64,000 bases of DNA. It comes from Actinoplanes derwentensis. GTDB taxonomy: Bacteria > Actinomycetota > Actinomycetes > Mycobacteriales > Micromonosporaceae. The notes below the pieces were generated by a model that saw only the letters and a program-made list of their open reading frames with translations, was not told the DNA's origin and searched no databases. This document shows positions 62,421 to 64,000 of the stretch, in pieces. The stretch is from assembly GCF_900104725.1 (NCBI RefSeq), contig NZ_LT629758.1, positions 10,024,001 to 10,088,000 of the forward strand. Direction: 5' to 3'. Every line of letters starts with the position of its first letter. The stretch's first letter is position 1. Position numbers and translations under genes: made by a program.

Positions 62421-63676
62421 TGCAGAATCTAGGTGTGGTCATCGTGGGTGCCGGTCACGGCGGCAGTGCGGCGGCGGCTGAACTGCGGTCGGCCGGATAT
62501 CCGGGCCCGATCACCGTGCTCGGCCAGGAACCGCACGCCCCCTACCACCGGCCCCCACTGTCCAAGGCATGGCTCGCCGGTACAGCTGACGCGAACTCCC
62601 TGCAACTGCGGCCCGGACGGTTCTACCTTGAGCAAGGGATCGACCTGCGGACCGGCTCAACCGTCGTGGAGATCGACCGGGCACGCAGCACCGTCGCCCT
62701 CGCCGACGGCCGAGAGCACGTCTACGACCATCTGATCCTGGCGACCGGCTCACGGCCCCGCCGGCTGCCGCTGCCCGGCGCCGACCTCGACGGCGTGCTG
62801 GCGCTGCGCGACGCGCGAGACGCCGATCGCCTCAAGGCGGCACTTGTACCGGGGAGCAGGGCCATCGTGATCGGTGGCGGCTACCTCGGCCTAGAGGTCG
62901 CCGCCGCGGCGTCTGGCCTGGGCGTGCAGGTCACCGTGGTGGAGCAGCAGAACCGCCTGCTTCCGAGGGTCGCAGGCGACGTGCTCGCCGGTTTCCTCGA
63001 AGGCTTTCACCGGTCGCATGGCGTCGAGGTGCTGCTCAGCGCGGCAGTGACTCGTCTGGAGGGCTCCTCGGCAGGGCAGGTCCGCTGCGTGCACCTCAGC
63101 GATGGCCACGTGATCGACGCTGACACGGTGCTGATCGCCGCTGGGGGCGTCCCCAACGTCGAACTCGCTGAGGACGCCGGCCTGGATTGTGCGGACGGCA
63201 TCGTCTGCGACCAGTCCGGCAGGACCAGCGACCCGCGGATCTTTGCCATCGGCGACTGCGCTCGGCGCCCCGTGCCGCACGGCGGTGGCCTCCTGCGGCT
63301 GGAGAGCGTTCACAACGCCAACGAGCAGGCGCGCCGGGTGGCCGCCGTGCTGTGCGGGTTGCCCCTTCCTCCGGACGAGGTGCCGTGGTTCTGGTCCAAC
63401 CAGTACGACCTGAAGCTGCAACTGGCCGGGCTGCCCTACGACGTCGACGAGGTGGTCGTACGAGGTGATGCCACCAAGGCACCACTTGCCGTCTTCTATC
63501 TGCGGCATGGGGTCATCCAGGCCGTCGAAGCGGTCAACGCGCCTCGCGAGTTCGCGGTGGGGCGCCAGCTCATCGGTGCGTGCCGGAAGGTGGTGCCGGA
63601 ACTGCTCGCCGATCCGTCCGTCGCGATGCGCGACGTCAGCGCGGCGGCCACCGAGGTGGCTCCGGCTCAGAAATGA
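62420..63676 (+). CDS. FAD-dependent ferredoxin reductase
   Basis: 418 residues. Two dinucleotide-binding folds: GVVIVGAGHGGSAAAAELRS (FAD) and AIVIGGGYLGLEVAAAASGL (NAD(P)H), the conserved RPPLSK loop, RIFAIGDCA, and a C-terminal reductase domain (PWFWSNQYDLKLQLAG). Typical of reductases that pass electrons to [2Fe-2S] ferredoxins for P450s or dioxygenases. It is the natural partner of the ferredoxin at 60854-61177. Confidence 0.93.
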   Translation: MQNLGVVIVGAGHGGSAAAAELRSAGYPGPITVLGQEPHAPYHRPPLSKAWLAGTADANSLQLRPGRFYLEQGIDLRTGSTVVEIDRARSTVALADGREHVYDHLILATGSRPRRLPLPGADLDGVLALRDARDADRLKAALVPGSRAIVIGGGYLGLEVAAAASGLGVQVTVVEQQNRLLPRVAGDVLAGFLEGFHRSHGVEVLLSAAVTRLEGSSAGQVRCVHLSDGHVIDADTVLIAAGGVPNVELAEDAGLDCADGIVCDQSGRTSDPRIFAIGDCARRPVPHGGGLLRLESVHNANEQARRVAAVLCGLPLPPDEVPWFWSNQYDLKLQLAGLPYDVDEVVVRGDATKAPLAVFYLRHGVIQAVEAVNAPREFAVGRQLIGACRKVVPELLADPSVAMRDVSAAATEVAPAQK

Positions 63677-63700
63677 CCAGATCAGGACGATAAACGAACC

Positions 63701-64000
63701 GTGAGTTCGGACCGCGCGTCTGCTGGCCTCTTCACGCCGTCCTGGCTGTGTCCACGGCCGGTGGACCGCTCACGCCTTTTCGAGCTCGACGAACAGCTAG
63801 GCTCGCACGGCAACATCGCCCAGGTGCTGATTCCCCTGTCGCTAGTGCTTTCCTCGATGTGGCTGGGACCCTGGGCGTTGCTGCCGTTGATCTTCCCGGT
63901 GCCGTTGTTCGTCGCGATGCCCTGGCTGATCCGGCACGTGCGGCAGCCGGAGTGGCTGTTGCTGGCGGGTGTCCTCGGCTTGGGTGCAACGCTCGCTGTC
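63701..64000 (+). CDS. Membrane protein, N-terminal part (runs off the window)
   Basis: GTG 63701 opens a frame of 100 codons with no stop before the window ends. After ~40 polar residues (FELDEQLGSHGNIAQV) come at least three hydrophobic helices (LIPLSLVLSSMWLGPWALLP, PVPLFVAMPWLI, LLLAGVLGLGATLAV). It could be the membrane anchor of a signalling enzyme such as a GGDEF protein; not determinable here. Confidence 0.6.
   Translation, partial: MSSDRASAGLFTPSWLCPRPVDRSRLFELDEQLGSHGNIAQVLIPLSLVLSSMWLGPWALLPLIFPVPLFVAMPWLIRHVRQPEWLLLAGVLGLGATLAV

Noticed and set aside
1..64000. CRISPR arrays and complete insertion sequences
   Set aside because: No regularly spaced direct repeats and no full transposase gene with terminal inverted repeats were found; only recombinase relics and the integrase.

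Overview
The window is high-GC, densely packed DNA with frequent GTG starts and ATGA/GTGA start-stop overlaps. Its gene families (SAM-dependent methyltransferase of the DUF574 type, DUF4360, PknB-like kinase, YwiC-like protein, narGHJI) point to a filamentous actinobacterium, most likely in or near the Micromonosporaceae. That placement is inference; there is no rRNA gene in the window.

Left region (1-22.1 kb) is a nitrate/nitrite respiration block. It holds the start of a first narK, a hemerythrin-DUF2249 protein, two paralogous Cys-containing HTH regulators, moeA, an NnrS-like protein, a second membrane protein, a copper nitrite reductase with an extra N-terminal cupredoxin domain, a TetR/membrane-protein pair, a cupin, a YwiC-like protein, a DUF6457 protein, and a complete narGHJI-narK operon. 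DosR/DevR-like boxes precede narG and the second narK. One 50-nt divergent promoter module occurs three times (1.85, 4.47 and 13.53 kb), with partner genes intact, fused or lost. This records duplication followed by deletion.

Middle region (22-37 kb) is signalling plus oddities: a rhodanese-type relic, a membrane Ser/Thr kinase, a CHASE-like/PAS hybrid histidine kinase overlapping a solute-binding lipoprotein, a receiver-only regulator, a MASE1-type histidine kinase, a DUF574 methyltransferase, a perfect 60-bp palindrome, and a chimeric membrane protein whose N-terminus resembles a MobF/TrwC HUH relaxase with all three metal-binding His retained.

The 37-45 kb region is a chromate-resistance block: an LMW-phosphatase-like protein divergent from chrB-type genes and chrA. 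chrA is interrupted by an ORF-less group II intron of about 853 bp; removing it restores the frame exactly. A lipoprotein gene with a frameshift at its lipobox, a VTT-domain protein and an MFS permease follow.

The 45-56 kb region is a defence and integration block: an IetAS pair (subtilase plus AAA ATPase) with a divergent XRE regulator, an AIPR abortive-infection protein, two unrecognised genes and a tyrosine recombinase. The block ends at the 3' half of a tRNA-Pro(GGG) gene followed by a perfect terminator hairpin. This is best read as the right attachment site of a large integrated element that includes at least the defence block and perhaps everything to the left; the intact tRNA and left end are not in the window.

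Right region (56-64 kb) looks like chromosome beyond the element: a GH3 glycosidase with an MFS permease, then an ABM protein, a [2Fe-2S] ferredoxin, a PNPOx-like protein and a TetR regulator divergent from a ferredoxin-reductase-type flavoprotein, and the start of an unidentified membrane protein.
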